Positions 1 to 16,200 of a stretch of 64,000 nucleotides of DNA are shown one piece after another; the stretch's first letter is position 1, and each line of letters begins with the position of its first letter. The stretch covers positions 11,453,544-11,517,543 of the forward strand of contig NC_058193.1 in the NCBI RefSeq assembly GCF_907165205.1. Reading direction: 5' to 3'. The notes beneath the pieces were generated by a model that was not told the origin of the DNA, ran no database searches, and saw only the letters and a program-made list of their open reading frames with translations. Source of the DNA: Coccinella septempunctata. Lineage: Eukaryota; Arthropoda; Insecta; Coleoptera; Coccinellidae. A program made the position numbers and the translations under genes.

Positions 1-3000
1 AAATGATATTTTGCCGAATCAACTTCTGAAATCTCCATTCCTATTAGAACTATCGATCTGAAATTCAACATGTGCATCTCAATTCGAAAACTATGTGCAG
101 TTTCAAGATTTGTTTCGAATCGATCCAATAGTTCCTTAGGAATTGAAATGATATTTTGCCGAATCGACCACTGAAATCTCAATTACTATCTGAACTATCG
201 AACTGAAATTCAATATGTGCATCTCATTTCGAAAACTATGTGCAGTTTCAAGATTTGGTTCGAATTGATCCAACAGTTTTCAAGGAATTGATATCACACT
301 TTGCCGAATTGTCCACTGAAAACTCAATTCCTATCTGAAATATCGAACTGAAATTCAACATGTGCATATCAATTCGAAAACTATGTGCAGTTTCAAGATT
401 TGGTTCGAATTGATCCAATAGTTCCTTAGGAATTGAAATGATATATTGTCGAATCGACTACTGAAATCTCCATTCCTATCAGAACTATCGATCTGAAATT
501 CAACATGTGCATCTCATTTCGAAAACTATGTGCAGTTTCAAGATTTGGTTCGAATTGATCCAACAGTTTTTGAGGAATTGATATCACACTTTGCCGAATG
601 GACCACTGAAATCTCAATTCCTATCTGAACTATCGAACTGAAATACAACAAGTGCATCTCCATCCGAAAACTATGTGCAGTTTCAAGATTTGGTTCGAAT
701 TTATCCAACAGTTTTCGAGGAATTGATATCACACTTCGCCGAATTGACCACTGAAATATCAATTCCTATCTGAACTATCGAACTGAAATTCAACATGTGC
801 ATCTCAATTCGAAAACTGTGTAAAATTTCAAGATCTGGTTCGAATTGATCTAACAGTTTTCGAGGAATTGATATCACACTTTGCCGAATTGACCACTGAA
901 ATCTCAATTCCTATCTGAACTATCGAACTGAAATTCAACATGTACATCTCAATTCGAAAACTATGTGCAGTTTCAAGATTTGGTTCGAATTGATCCAACA
1001 GTTTTCGAGGAATTGATATCACACTTTGCCGAATTGACCACTGAAATCTCAATTCCCATCTGAACTATCGAACTGAAATTCAACATGTGCATCTCAATTC
1101 GAAAACTGTGTACAGTTTCGGGATTTTGGTCGAATTGATCCAATAGTTCCAGAGAAATTGAAATGATATTTTGTCGAATCGACTACTGAAATCTCCATTC
1201 CTATCAAAACTATCGATCTGAAATTCAATATGTGCATCTCATTTCGAAAACTATGTGCAGTTTCAAGATTTGGTTCGAATTTATCCAACAGTTTTCGAGG
1301 AATTGAAATCACACTTCGCCGAATTGACCACTGAAATATCAATTCCTATCTGAACTATCGAACTGAAATTCAACATGTGCATCTCAATTCGAAAACTGTG
1401 TAAAATTTCAAGATTTGTTTCGAATTGATCTAACAGTTTTCGAGGAATTGATATCACACTTTGCCGAATTGACATCTGAAATCTCAATTCCTATCTGAAC
1501 TATCGAACTGAAATTCAACATGTACATCTCAATTCGAAAACTATGTGCAGTTTCAAGATTTGGTCCGAATTGATCCAACAGTTTTCGGGGAATTGATATT
1601 ACACTTTGCCGAACTGACCACTGAAATCTCAATTACTATCTGAACTATCGAACTGAAATTCAATATGTGCATCTCATTTCGAAAACTATGTGCAGTTTCA
1701 AGATTTGGTTCGAATTGATCCAACAGTTTTCAAGGAATTGATATCACACTTTGCCGAATTGACCACTGAAAACTCAATTCCTATCTGAAATATCGAACTG
1801 AAATTCAACATGTGCATCTCAATTCGAAAACTATGTGCAGTTTCAAGATTTGGTTCGAATTGATCCAACAGTTTTCGAGGAATTGATATTACACTTTGCC
1901 GAATTGACCACTGAAATCTCAATTCCTATCTGAACTATCGAACTGAAATTCAACATATGCATCTCAATTCGAAAACTGTGTAAAATTTCAAGATTTGGTT
2001 CGAATTGATCCAACAGTTTTCGAGGAATTGATATCACACTTTGCCGAATTGACCACTGAAATCTCAATTCCTATCTGAACTATCGAACTGAAATTCAACA
2101 TGTGCATCTCAATCCAAAAACTATGTGCAGTTTCAAGATTTGGTTCGAATTGATCCAACAGTTTTCGAGGAATTGATATCACACTTTGCCGAATTGACCA
2201 CTGAAATCTCAATTCCCATCTGAACTATCGAACTGAAATTCAACATGTGCATCTCAATTCGAAAACTCTGTAAAATTTCAAGATCTGGTTCGAATTGATC
2301 TAACAGTTTTCGAGGAATTGATATCACACTTTGCCGAATTGACCACTGAAATCTCAATTCCTATCTGAACTATCGAACTGAAATTCAACATGTGCATCTC
2401 ATTTCGAAAACTATGTGCAGTTTCAAGATTTGGTTCGAATTGATCCAGCAGTTTTTGAGGAATTGATATCACACTTTGCCGAATGGACCACTGAAATCTC
2501 AATTCCCATCTGAACTATCGAACTGAAATACAACAAGTGCATCTCCATCCGAAAACTATGTGCAGTTTCAAGATTTGGTTCGAATTTATCCAACAGTTTT
2601 CGAGGAATTGATATCACACTTCGCCGAATTGACCACTGAAATATCAATTCCTATCTGAACTATCGAACTGAAATTGAACATGTGCATCTCAATTCGAAAA
2701 CTGTGTAAAATTTCAAGATCTGGTTCGAATTGATCTAACAGTTTTCGAGGAATTGATATCACACTTTGCCGAATTGACCACTGAAATCTCAATTCCTATC
2801 TGAACTATCGAACTGAAATTCAACATGTACATCTCAATTCGAAAACTATGTGCAGTTTCAAGATTTGGTTCGAATTGATCCAACAGTTTTCGAGGAATTG
2901 ATATCACACTTTGCCGAATTGACCACTGAAATCTCAATTCCCATCTGAACTATCGAACTGAAATTCAACATGTGCATCTCAATTCGAAAACTGTGTACAG

Positions 3001-6000
3001 TTTCGGGATTTTGGTCGAATTGATCCAATAGTTCCAAAGGAATTGAAATGATATTTTGTCGAATCGACTACTGAAATCTCCATTCCTATCAGAACTATCG
3101 ATCTGAAATTCAATATGTGCATCTCATTTCGAAAACTATGTGCAGTTTCAAGATTTGGTTCGAATTTATCCAACAGTTTTCGAGGAATTGAAATCACACT
3201 TCGCCGAATTGACCACTGAAATATCAATTCCTATCTGAACTATCGAACTGAAATTCAACATGTGCATCTCGATTCGAAAACTGTGTAAAATTTCAAGATT
3301 TGTTTCGAATTGATCTAACAGTTTTCGAGGAATTGATATCACACTTTGCCGAATTGACATCTGAAATCTCAATTCCTATCTGAACTATCGAACTGAAATT
3401 CAATATGTGCATCTCATTTCGAAAACTATGTGCAGTTTCAAGATTTGGTCCGAATTGATCCAACAGTTTTCGGGGAATTGATATTACACTTTGCCGAACT
3501 GACCACTGAAATCTCAATTACTATCTGAACTATCGAACTGAAATTCTATATGTGCATCTCATTTCGAAAACTATGTGCAGTTTCAAGATTTGGTTCGAAT
3601 TGATCCAACAGTTTTCGAGGAATTGATATTACACTTTGCCGAATTGACCACTGAAATCTCAATTCCTATCTGAACTATCGAACTGAAATTCAACCTGTGC
3701 ATCTCAATTCGAAAACTGTGTAAAATTTCAAGATTTGGTTCGAATTGATCCAACAGTTTTCGAGGAATTGATATCACACTTTGCCGAATTGACCACTGAA
3801 ATCTCAATTCCCATCTGAACTATCGAACTGAAATTCAACATGTGCATCTCAATTCGAAAACTGTGTACAGTTTCGGGATTTTGGTCGAATTGATCCAATA
3901 GTTCCAAAGGAATTGAAATGATATTTTGTCGAATCGACTACTGAAATCTCCATTCCTATCAGAACTATCGATCTGAAATTCAATATGTGCATCTCATTTC
4001 GAAAACTATGTGCAGTTTCAAGATTTGGTTGGAATTGATCCAACAGTTTTTGAGGAATTGATATCACACTTTGCCGAATGGACCACTGAAATCTCAATTC
4101 CTATCTGAACTATCGAACTGAAATACAACAAGTGCATCTCCATCCGAAAACTATGTGCAGTTTCAAGATTTGGTTCGAATTTATCCAACAGTTTTCGAGG
4201 AATTGATATCACACTTCGCCGAATTGACCACTGAAATATCAATTCCTATCTGAACTATCGAACTGAAATTGAACATGTGCATCTCAATTCGAAAACTGTG
4301 TAAAATTTCAAGATCTGGTTCGAATTGATCTAACAGTTTTCGAGGAATTGATATCACACTTTGCCGAATTGACCACTGAAATCTCAATTCCTATCTGAAC
4401 TATCGAACTGAAATTCAACATGTACATCTCAATTCGAAAACTATGTGCAGTTTCAAGATTTGGTTCGAATTGATCCAAAAGTTTTCGAGGAATTGATATC
4501 ACACTTTGCCGAATTGACCACTGAAATCTCAATTCCCATCTGAACTATCGAACTGAAATTCAACATGTACATCTCAATTCGAAAACTATGTGCAGTTTCA
4601 AGATTTGGTTCGAATTGATCCAAAAGTTTTCGAGGAATTGATATCACACTTTGCCGAATTGACCACTGAAATCTCAATTCCCATCTGAACTATCGAACTG
4701 AAATTCAACATGTGCATCTCAATTCGAAAACTGTGTACAGTTTCGGGATTTTGGTCGAATTGATCCAATAGTTCCAAAGGAATTGAAATGATATTTTGTC
4801 GAATCGACTACTGAAATCTCCATTCCTATCAGAACTATCGATCTGAAATTCAATATGTGCATCTCATTTCAAAAACTATGTGCAGTTTCAAGATTTGGTT
4901 CGAATTTATCCAACAGTTTTCGAGGAATTGAAATCACACTTCGCCGAATTGACCACTGAAATATCAATTCCTATCTGAACTATCGAACTGAAATTCAACA
5001 TGTGCATCTCAATTCGAAAACTGTGTAAAATTTCAAGATTTGTTTCGAATTGATCTAACAGTTTTCGAGGAATTGATATCACACTTTGCCGAATTGACAT
5101 CTGAAATCTCAATTCCTATCTGAACTATCGAACTGAAATTCAACATGTACATCTCAATTCGAAAACTATGTGCAACTTCAAGATTTGGTCCGAATTGATC
5201 CAACAGTTTTCGGGGAATTGATATTACACTTTGCCGAACTGACCACTGAAATCTCAATTACTATCTGAACTATCGAACTGAAATTTAATATGTGCATCTC
5301 ATTTCGAAAACTATGTGCAGTTTCAAGATTTGGTTCGAATTGATCCAACAGTTTTCAAGGAATTGATATCACACTTTGCCGAATTGTCCACTGAAAACTC
5401 AATTCCTATCTGAAATATCGAACTGAAATTCAACATGTGCATCTCAATTCGAGAACTGTGTAAAATTTCAAGATTTGTTTCGAATTGATCTAACAGTTTT
5501 CGAGGAATTGATATCACACTTTGCCGAATTGACATCTGAAATCTCAATTCCTATCTGAACTATCGAACTGAAATTCAACATGTACATCTCAATTCGAAAA
5601 CTATGTGCAGTTTCAAGATTTGGTTCGAATTGATCCAACAGTTTTTGAGGAATTGATATCACACTTTGCCGAATGGACCACTGAAATCTCAATTCCTATC
5701 TGAACTATCGAACTGAAATACAACAAGTGCATCTCCATCCGAAAACTATGTGCAGTTTCAAGATTTGGTTCGAATTTATCCAACAGTTTTCGAGGAATTG
5801 ATATCACACTTCGCCGAATTGACCACTGAAATATCAATTCCTATCTGAACTATCGAACTGAAATTCAACATGTGCATCTCAATTCGAAAACTGTGTAAAA
5901 TTTCAAGATCTGGTTCGAATTGATCCAACAGTTTTCGAGGAATTGATATCACACTTTGCCGAATTGACCACTGAAATCTCAATTCCTATCTGAACTATCG

Positions 6001-7080
6001 AACTGAAATTCAACATGTACATCTCAATTCGAAAACTATGTGCAGTTTCAAGATTTGGTTCGAATTGATCCAACAGTTTTCGAGGAATTGATATCACACT
6101 TTGCCGAATTGACCACTGAAATCTCAATTCCTATCTGAACTATCGAACTGAAATTCAACATGTGCATCTCAATTCGAAAACTGTGTACAGTTTCGGGATT
6201 TTGGTCGAATTGATCCAATAGTTCCAAAGGAATTGAAATGATATTTTGTCGAATCGACTACTGAAATCTCCATTCCTATCAGAACTATCGATCTGAAATT
6301 CAATATGTGCATCTCATTTCGAAAACTATGTGCAGTTTCAAGATTTGGTTCGAATTTATCCAACAGTTTTCGAGGAATTGAAATCACACTTCGCCGAATT
6401 GACCACTGAAATATCAATTCCTATCTGAACTATCGAACTGAAATTCAACATGTGCATCTCGATTCGAAAACTGTGTAAAATTTCAAGATTTGTTTCGAAT
6501 TGATCTAACAGTTTTCGAGGAATTGATATCACACTTTGCCGAATTGACATCTGAAATCTCAATTCCTATCTGAACTATCGAACTGAAATTCAATATGTGC
6601 ATCTCATTTCGAAAACTATGTGCAGTTTCAAGATTTGGTTCGAATTGATACAACAGTTTTCAAGGAATTGATATCACACTTTGCCGAATTGTCCACTGAA
6701 AACTCAATTCCTATCTGAAATATCGAACTGAAATTCAACATGTGCATCTCAATTCGAAAACTATGTGCAGTTTCAAGATTTGGTTCGAATTGATCCAACA
6801 GTTTTCGAGGAATTGATATCACACTTTGCCGAATTGACCACTGAAATCTCAATTCCCATCTGAACTATCGAACTGAAATTCAACATGTGCATCTCAATTC
6901 GAAAACTGTGTACAGTTTCGGGATTTTGGTCGAATTGATCCAATAGTTCCAAAGGAATTGAAATGATATTTTGTCGAATCGACTACTGAAATCTCCATTC
7001 CTATCAGAACTATCGATCTGAAATTCAATATGTGCATCTCATTTCGAAAACTATGTGCAGTTTCAAGATTTGGTTCGAAT

Positions 7081-10000
7081 TTATCCAACAGTTTTCGAGG
7101 AATTGAAATCACACTTCGCCGAATTGACCACTGAAATATCAATTCCTATCTGATCTATCGAACTGAAATTCAACATGTGCATCTCAATTCGAAAACTGTG
7201 TAAAATTTCAAGATTTGTTTCGAATTGATCTAACAGTTTTCGAGGAATTGATATCACACTTTGCCGAATTGACATCTGAAATCTCAATTCCTATCTGAAC
7301 TATCGAACTGAAATTCAACATGTACATCTCAATTCGAAAACTATGTGCAGTTTCAAGATTTGGTCCGAATTGATCCAACAGTTTTCGGGGAATTGATATT
7401 ACACTTTGCCGAACTGACCACTGAAATCTCAATTACTATCTGAACTATCGAACTGAAATTCAATATGTGCATCTCATTTCGAAAACTATGTGCAGTTTCA
7501 AGATTTGGTTCGAATTGATCCAACAGTTTTCAAGGAATTGATATCACACTTTGCCGAATTGACCACTGAAAACTCAATTCCTATCTGAAATATCGAACTG
7601 AAATTCAACATGTGCATCTCAATTCGAAAACTATGTGCAGTTTCAAGATTTGGTTCGAATTGATCCAACAGTTTTCGAGGAATTGATATTACACTTTGCC
7701 GAATTGACCACTGAAATATCAATTCCTATCTGAACTATCGAATTGAAATTCAACCTGTGCATCTCAATTCGAAAACTGTGTAAAATTTCAAGATTTGGTT
7801 CGAATTGATCCAACAGTTTTCGAGGAATTGATATCACACTTTGCCGAATTGACCACTGAAATCTCAATTCCTATCTGAACTATCGAACTGAAATTCAACA
7901 TGTGCATCTCAATCCAAAAACTATGTGCAGTTTCAAGATTTGGTTCGAATTGATCCAACAGTTTTCGAGGAATTGATATCACACTTTGCCGAATTGACCA
8001 CTGAAATCTCAATTCCCATCTGAACTATCGAACTGAAATTCAACATGTGCATCTCAATTCGAAAACTGTGTACAGTTTCGGGATTTTGGTCGAATTGATC
8101 CAATAGTTCCAAAGGAATTGAAATGATATTTTGTCGAATCGACTACTGAAATCTCCATTCCTATCAGAACTATCGATCTGAAATTCAATATGTGCATCTC
8201 ATTTCGAAAACTATGTGCAGTTTCAAGATTTGGTTCGAATTGATCCAACAGTTTTCAAGGAATTGATATCACATTTTGCCGAAATGACCACTGAAAACTC
8301 AATTCCTATCTGAACTATCGAACTGAAATTCAACATGTGCATATCAATTCGAAAACTATGTGCAGTTTCAAGATTTGGTTCGAATTGATCCAATAGTTCC
8401 TTAGGAATTGAAATGATATATTGTCGAATCGACTACTGAAATCTCCATTCCTATCAGAACTATCGATCTGAAATTCAACATGTGCATCTCATTTCGAAAA
8501 CTATGTGCAGTTTCAAGATTTGGTTCGAATTGATCCAACAGTTTTTGAGGAATTGATATCACACTTTGCCGAATGGACCACTGAAATCTCAATTCCTATC
8601 TGAACTATCGAACTGAAATACAACAAGTGCATCTCCATCCGAAAACTATGTGCAGTTTCAAGATTTGGTTCGAATTTATCCAACAGTTTTCGAGGAATTG
8701 ATATCACACTTCGCCGAATTGACCACTGAAATATCAATTCCTATCTGATCTATCGAACTGAAATTCAACATGTGCATCTCAATTCGAAAACTGTGTAAAA
8801 TTTCAAGATTTGTTTCGAATTGATCTAACAGTTTTCGAGGAATTGATATCACACTTTGCCGAATTGACATCTGAAATCTCAATTCCTATCTGAACTATCG
8901 AACTGAAATTCAACATGTACATCTCAATTCGAAAACTATGTGCAGTTTCAAGATTTGGTCCGAATTGATCCAACAGTTTTCGGGGAATTGATATTACACT
9001 TTGCCGAACTGACCACTGAAATCTCAATTACTATCTGAACTATCGAACTGAAATTCAATATGTGCATCTCATTTCGAAAACTATGTGCAGTTTCAAGATT
9101 TGGTTCGAATTGATCCAACAGTTTTCAAGGAATTGATATCACACTTTGCCGAATTGACCACTGAAAACTCAATTCCTATCTGAAATATCGAACTGAAATT
9201 CAACATGTGCATCTCAATTCGAAAACTATGTGCAGTTTCAAGATTTGGTTCGAATTGATCCAACAGTTTTCGAGGAATTGATATTACACTTTGCCGAATT
9301 GACCACTGAAATATCAATTCCTATCTGAACTATCGAATTGAAATTCAACCTGTGCATCTCAATTCGAAAACTGTGTAAAATTTCAAGATTTGGTTCGAAT
9401 TGATCCAACAGTTTTCGAGGAATTGATATCACACTTTGCCGAATTGACCACTGAAATCTCAATTCCTATCTGAACTATCGAACTGAAATTCAACATGTGC
9501 ATCTCAATCCAAAAACTATGTGCAGTTTCAAGATTTGGTTCGAATTGATCCAACAGTTTTCGAGGAATTGATATCACACTTTGCCGAATTGACCACTGAA
9601 ATCTCAATTCCCATCTGAACTATCGAACTGAAATTCAACATGTGCATCTCAATTCGAAAACTGTGTACAGTTTCGGGATTTTGGTCGAATTGATCCAATA
9701 GTTCCAAAGGAATTGAAATGATATTTTGTCGAATCGACTACTGAAATCTCCATTCCTATCAGAACTATCGATCTGAAATTCAATATGTGCATCTCATTTC
9801 GAAAACTATGTGCAGTTTCAAGATTTGGTTCGAATTGATCCAACAGTTTTCAAGGAATTGATATCACATTTTGCCGAAATGACCACTGAAAACTCAATTC
9901 CTATCTGAACTATCGAACTGAAATTCAACATGTGCATATCAATTCGAAAACTATGTGCAGTTTCAAGATTTGGTTCGAATTGATCCAATAGTTCCTTAGG

Positions 10001-10270
10001 AATTGAAATGATATATTGTCGAATCGACTACTGAAATCTCCATTCCTATCAGAACTATCGATCTGAAATTCAACATGTGCATCTCATTTCGAAAACTATG
10101 TGCAGTTTCAAGATTTGGTTCGAATTGATCCAACAGTTTTTGAGGAATTGATATCACACTTTGCCGAATGGACCACTGAAATCTCAATTCCTATCTGAAC
10201 TATCGAACTGAAATACAACAAGTGCATCTCCATCCGAAAACTATGTGCAGTTTCAAGATTTGGTTCGAAT
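7081..10270 (-). repeat. Tandem pair of 11-monomer (1595-bp) higher-order repeats
   Basis: The segment 7081-8675 is repeated next to itself at 8676-10270. Both copies share private variants in the same order: a tgatctatcg change near 7150 and 8745, the ttccttagg monomer near 8396 and 9991, and a monomer with aatccaaaaact near 7913 and 9508. A third, slightly diverged copy lies at about 13751-15345. The shift of 1595 equals 11 x 145. This is ordinary unequal-exchange higher-order structure, seen directly. Confidence 0.85.
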
Positions 10271-13200
10271 TTATCCAACAGTTTTCGAGGAATTGATATC
10301 ACACTTCGCCGAATTGACCACTGAAATATCAATTACTATCTGAACTATCGAACTGAAATTCAACATGTGCATCTCAATTCGAAAACTGTGTAAAATTTCA
10401 AGATCTGGTTCGAATTGATCTAACAGTTTTCGAGGAATTGATATCACACTTTGCCGAATTGACCACTGAAATCTCAATTCCTATCTGAACTATCGAACTG
10501 AAATTCAACATGTACATCTCAATTCGAAAACTATGTGCAGTTTCAAGATTTGGTTCGAATTGATCCAAAAGTTTTCGAGGAATTGATATCACACTTTGCC
10601 GAATTGACCACTGAAATCTCAATTCCCATCTGAACTATCGAACTGAAATTCAACATGTGCATCTCAATTCGAAAACTGTGTACAGTTTCGGGATTTTGGT
10701 CGAATTGATCCAATAGTTCCAAAGGAATTGAAATGATATTTTGTCGAATCGACTACTGAAATCTCCATTCCTATCAGAACTATCGATCTGAAATTCAATA
10801 TGTGCATCTCATTTCAAAAACTATGTGCAGTTTCAAGATTTGGTTCGAATTTATCCAACAGTTTTCGAGGAATTGAAATCACACTTCGCCGAATTGACCA
10901 CTGAAATATCAATTCCTATCTGAACTATCGAACTGAAATTCAACATTTGCATCTCAATTCGAAAACTGTGTAAAATTTCAAGATTTGTTTCGAATTGATC
11001 TAACAGTTTTCGAGGAATTGATATCACACTTTGCCGAATAGACCACTGAAATCTCAATTCCTATCTGAACTATCGAACTGAAATTCAACATGTACATCTC
11101 AATTCGAAAACTATGTGCAGTTTCAAGATTTGGTCCGAATTGATCCAACAGTTTTCGGGGAATTGATATTACACTTTGCCGAACTGACCACTGAAATCTC
11201 AATTACTATCTGAACTATCGAACTGAAATTCAATATGTGCATCTCATTTCGAAAACTATGTGCAGTTTCAAGATTTGGTTCGAATTGATCCAACAGTTTT
11301 CAAGGAATTGATATCACACTTTGCCGAATTGTCCACTGAAAACTCAATTCCTATCTGAAATATCGAACTGAAATTCAACATGCGCATCTCAATTCGAGAA
11401 CTGTGTAAAATTTCAAGATTTGTTTCGAATTGATCTAACAGTTTTCGAGGAATTGATATCACACTTTGCCGAATTGACATCTGAAATCTCAATTCCTATC
11501 TGAACTATCGAACTGAAATTCAACATGTACATCTCAATTCGAAAACTATGTGCAGTTTCAAGATTTGGTTCGAATTGATCCAACAGTTTTTGAGGAATTG
11601 ATATCACACTTTGCCGAATGGACCACTGAAATCTCAATTCCTATCTGAACTATCGAACTGAAATACAACAAGTGCATCTCCATCCGAAAACTATGTGCAG
11701 TTTCAAGATTTGGTTCGAATTTATCCAACAGTTTTCGAGGAATTGATATCACACTTCGCCGAATTGACCACTGAAATATCAATTCCTATCTGAACTATCG
11801 AACTGAAATTCAACATGTGCATCTCAATTCGAAAACTGTGTAAAATTTCAAGATCTGGTTCGAATTGATCTAACAGTTTTCGAGGAATTGATATCACACT
11901 TTGCCGAATTGACCACTGAAATCTCAATTCCTATCTGAACTATCGAACTGAAATTCAACATGTACATCTCAATTCGAAAACTATGTGCAGTTTCAAGATT
12001 TGGTTCGAATTTATCCAACAGTTTTCGAGGAATTGAAATCACACTTGGCCGAATTGACCACTGAAATATCAATTCCTATCTGAACTATCGAACTGAAATT
12101 CAACATGTGCATCTCAATTCGAAAACTGTGTAAAATTTCAAGATTTGTTTCGAATTGATCTAACAGTTTTCGAGGAATTGATATCACACTTTGCCGAATT
12201 GACATCTGAAATCTCAATTCCTATCTGAACTATCGAACTGAAATTCAACATGTACATCTCAATTCGAAAACTATGTGCAGTTTCAAGATTTGGTTCGAAT
12301 TGATCCAACAGTTTTTGAGGAATTGATATCACACTTTGCCGAATGGACCACTGAAATCTCAATTCCTATCTGAACTATCGAACTGAAATACAACAAGTGC
12401 ATCTCCATCCGAAAACTATGTGCAGTTTCAAGATTTGGTTCGAATTTATCCAACAGTTTTCGAGGAATTGATATCACACTTCGCCGAATTGACCACTGAA
12501 ATATCAATTCCTATCTGAACTATCGAACTGAAATTCAACATGTGCATCTCAATTCGAAAACTGTGTAAAATTTCAAGATCTGGTTCGAATTGATCTAACA
12601 GTTTTCGAGGAATTGATATCACACTTTGCCGAATTGACCACTGAAATCTCAATTCCTATCTGAACTATCGAACTGAAATTCAACATGTACATCTCAATTC
12701 GAAAACTATGTGCAGTTTCAAGATTTGGTTCGAATTGATCCAACAGTTTTCGAGGAATTGATATCACACTTTGCCGAATTGACCACTGAAATCTCAATTC
12801 CCATCTGAACTATCGAACTGAAATTCAACATGTGCATCTCAATTCGAAAACTGTGTACAGTTTCGGGATTTTGGTCGAATTGATCCAATAGTTCCAAAGG
12901 AATTGAAATGATATTTTGTCGAATCGACTACTGAAATCTCCATTCCTATCAGAACTATCGATCTGAAATTCAATATGTGCATCTCATTTCGAAAACTATG
13001 TGCAGTTTCAAGATTTGGTTCGAATTTATCCAACAGTTTTCGAGGAATTGAAATCACACTTCGCCGAATTGACCACTGAAATATCAATTCCTATCTGAAC
13101 TATCGAACTGAAATTCAACATGTGCATCTCGATTCGAAAACTGTGTAAAATTTCAAGATTTGTTTCGAATTGATCTAACAGTTTTCGAGGAATTGATATC

Positions 13201-16200
13201 ACACTTTGCCGAATTGACATCTGAAATCTCAATTCCTATCTGAACTATCGAACTGAAATTCAATATGTGCATCTCATTTCGAAAACTATGTGCAGTTTCA
13301 AGATTTGGTTCGAATTGATCCAACAGTTTTCAAGGAATTGATATCACACTTTGCCGAATTGTCCACTGAAAACTCAATTCCTATCTGAAATATCGAACTG
13401 AAATTCAACATGTGCATCTCAATTCGAAAACTATGTGCAGTTTCAAGATTTGGTTCGAATTGATCCAACAGTTTTCGAGGAATTGATATCACACTTTGCC
13501 GAATTGACCACTGAAATCTCAATTCCCATCTGAACTATCGAACTGAAATTCAACATGTGCATCTCAATTCGAAAACTGTGTACAGTTTCGGGATTTTGGT
13601 CGAATTGATCCAATAGTTCCAAAGGAATTGAAATGATATTTTGTCGAATCGACTACTGAAATCTCCATTCCTATCAGAACTATCGATCTGAAATTCAATA
13701 TGTGCATCTCATTTCGAAAACTATGTGCAGTTTCAAGATTTGGTTCGAATTTATCCAACAGTTTTCGAGGAATTGAAATCACACTTCGCCGAATTGACCA
13801 CTGAAATATCAATTCCTATCTGATCTATCGAACTGAAATTCAACATGTGCATCTCAATTCGAAAACTGTGTAAAATTTCAAGATTTGTTTCGAATTGATC
13901 TAACAGTTTTCGAGGAATTGATATCACACTTTGCCGAATTGACATCTGAAATCTCAATTCCTATCTGAACTATCGAACTGAAATTCAACATGTACATCTC
14001 AATTCGAAAACTATGTGCAGTTTCAAGATTTGGTCCGAATTGATCCAACAGTTTTCGGGGAATTGATATTACACTTTGCCGAACTGACCACTGAAATCTC
14101 AATTACTATCTGAACTATCGAACTGAAATTCAATATGTGCATCTCATTTCGAAAACTATGTGCAGTTTCAAGATTTGGTTCGAATTGATCCAACAGTTTT
14201 CAAGGAATTGATATCACACTTTGCCGAATTGACCACTGAAAACTCAATTCCTATCTGAAATATCGAACTGAAATTCAACATGTGCATCTCAATTCGAAAA
14301 CTATGTGCAGTTTCAAGATTTGGTTCGAATTGATCCAACAGTTTTCGAGGAATTGATATTACACTTTGCCGAATTGACCACTGAAATATCAATTCCTATC
14401 TGAACTATCGAACTGAAATTCAACCTGTGCATCTCAATTCGAAAACTGTGTAAAATTTCAAGATTTGGTTCGAATTGATCCAACAGTTTTCGAGGAATTG
14501 ATATCACACTTTGCCGAATTGACCACTGAAATCTCAATTCCTATCTGAACTATCGAACTGAAATTCAACATGTGCATCTCAATCCAAAAACTATGTGCAG
14601 TTTCAAGATTTGGTTCGAATTGATCCAACAGTTTTCGAGGAATTGATATCACACTTTGCCGAATTGACCACTGAAATCTCAATTCCCATCTGAACTATCG
14701 AACTGAAATTCAACATGTGCATCTCAATTCGAAAACTGTGTACAGTTTCGGGATTTTGGTCGAATTGATCCAATAGTTCCAAAGGAATTGAAATGATATT
14801 TTGTCGAATCGACTACTGAAATCTCCATTCCTATCAGAACTATCGATCTGAAATTCAATATGTGCATCTCATTTCGAAAACTATGTGCAGTTTCAAGATT
14901 TGGTTCGAATTGATCCAACAGTTTTCAAGGAATTGATATCACATTTTGCCGAAATGACCACTGAAAACTCAATTCCTATCTGAACTATCGAACTGAAATT
15001 CAACATGTGCATATCAATTCGAAAACTATGTGCAGTTTCAAGATTTGGTTCGAATTGATCCAATAGTTCCTTAGGAATTGAAATGATATATTGTCGAATC
15101 GACTAATGAAATCTCCATTCCTATCAGAACTATCGATCTGAAATTCAACATGTGCATCTCATTTCGAAAACTATGTGCAGTTTCAAGATTTGGTTCGAAT
15201 TGATCCAACAGTTTTTGAGGAATTGATATCACACTTTGCCGAATGGACCACTGAAATCTCAATTCCTATCTGAACTATCGAACTGAAATACAACAAGTGC
15301 ATCTCCATCCGAAAATTATGTGCAGTTTCAAGATTTGGTTCGAATTTATCCAACAGTTTTCGAGGAATTGATATCACACTTCGCCGAATTGACCACTGAA
15401 ATATCAATTCCTATCTGAACTATCGAACTGAAATTCAACATGTGCATCTCAATTCGAAAACTGTGTAAAATTTCAAGATCTGGTTCGAATTGATCTAACA
15501 GTTTTCGAGGAATTGATATCACACTTTGCCGAATTGACCACTGAAATCTCAATTCCTATCTGAACTATCGAACTGAAATTCAACATGTACATCTCAATTC
15601 GAAAACTATGTGCAGTTTCAAGATTTGGTTCGAATTGATCCAAAAGTTTTCGAGGAATTGATATCACACTTTGCCGAATTGACCACTGAAATCTCAATTC
15701 CCATCTGAACTATCGAACTGAAATTCAACATGTGCATCTCAATTCGAAAACTGTGTACAGTTTCGGGATTTTGGTCGAATTGATCCAATAGTTCCAAAGG
15801 AATTGAAATGATATTTTGTCGAATCGACTACTGAAATCTCCATTCCTATCAGAACTATCGATCTGAAATTCAATATGTGCATCTCATTTCAAAAACTATG
15901 TGCAGTTTCAAGATTTGGTTCGAATTTATCCAACAGTTTTCGAGGAATTGAAATCACACTTCGCCGAATTGACCACTGAAATATCAATTCCTATCTGAAC
16001 TATCGAACTGAAATTCAACATGTGCATCTCAATTCGAAAACTGTGTAAAATTTCAAGATTTGTTTCGAATTGATCTAACAGTTTTCGAGGAATTGATATC
16101 ACACTTTGCCGAATTGACATCTGAAATCTCAATTCCTATCTGAACTATCGAACTGAAATTCAACATGTACATCTCAATTCGAAAACTATGTGCAGTTTCA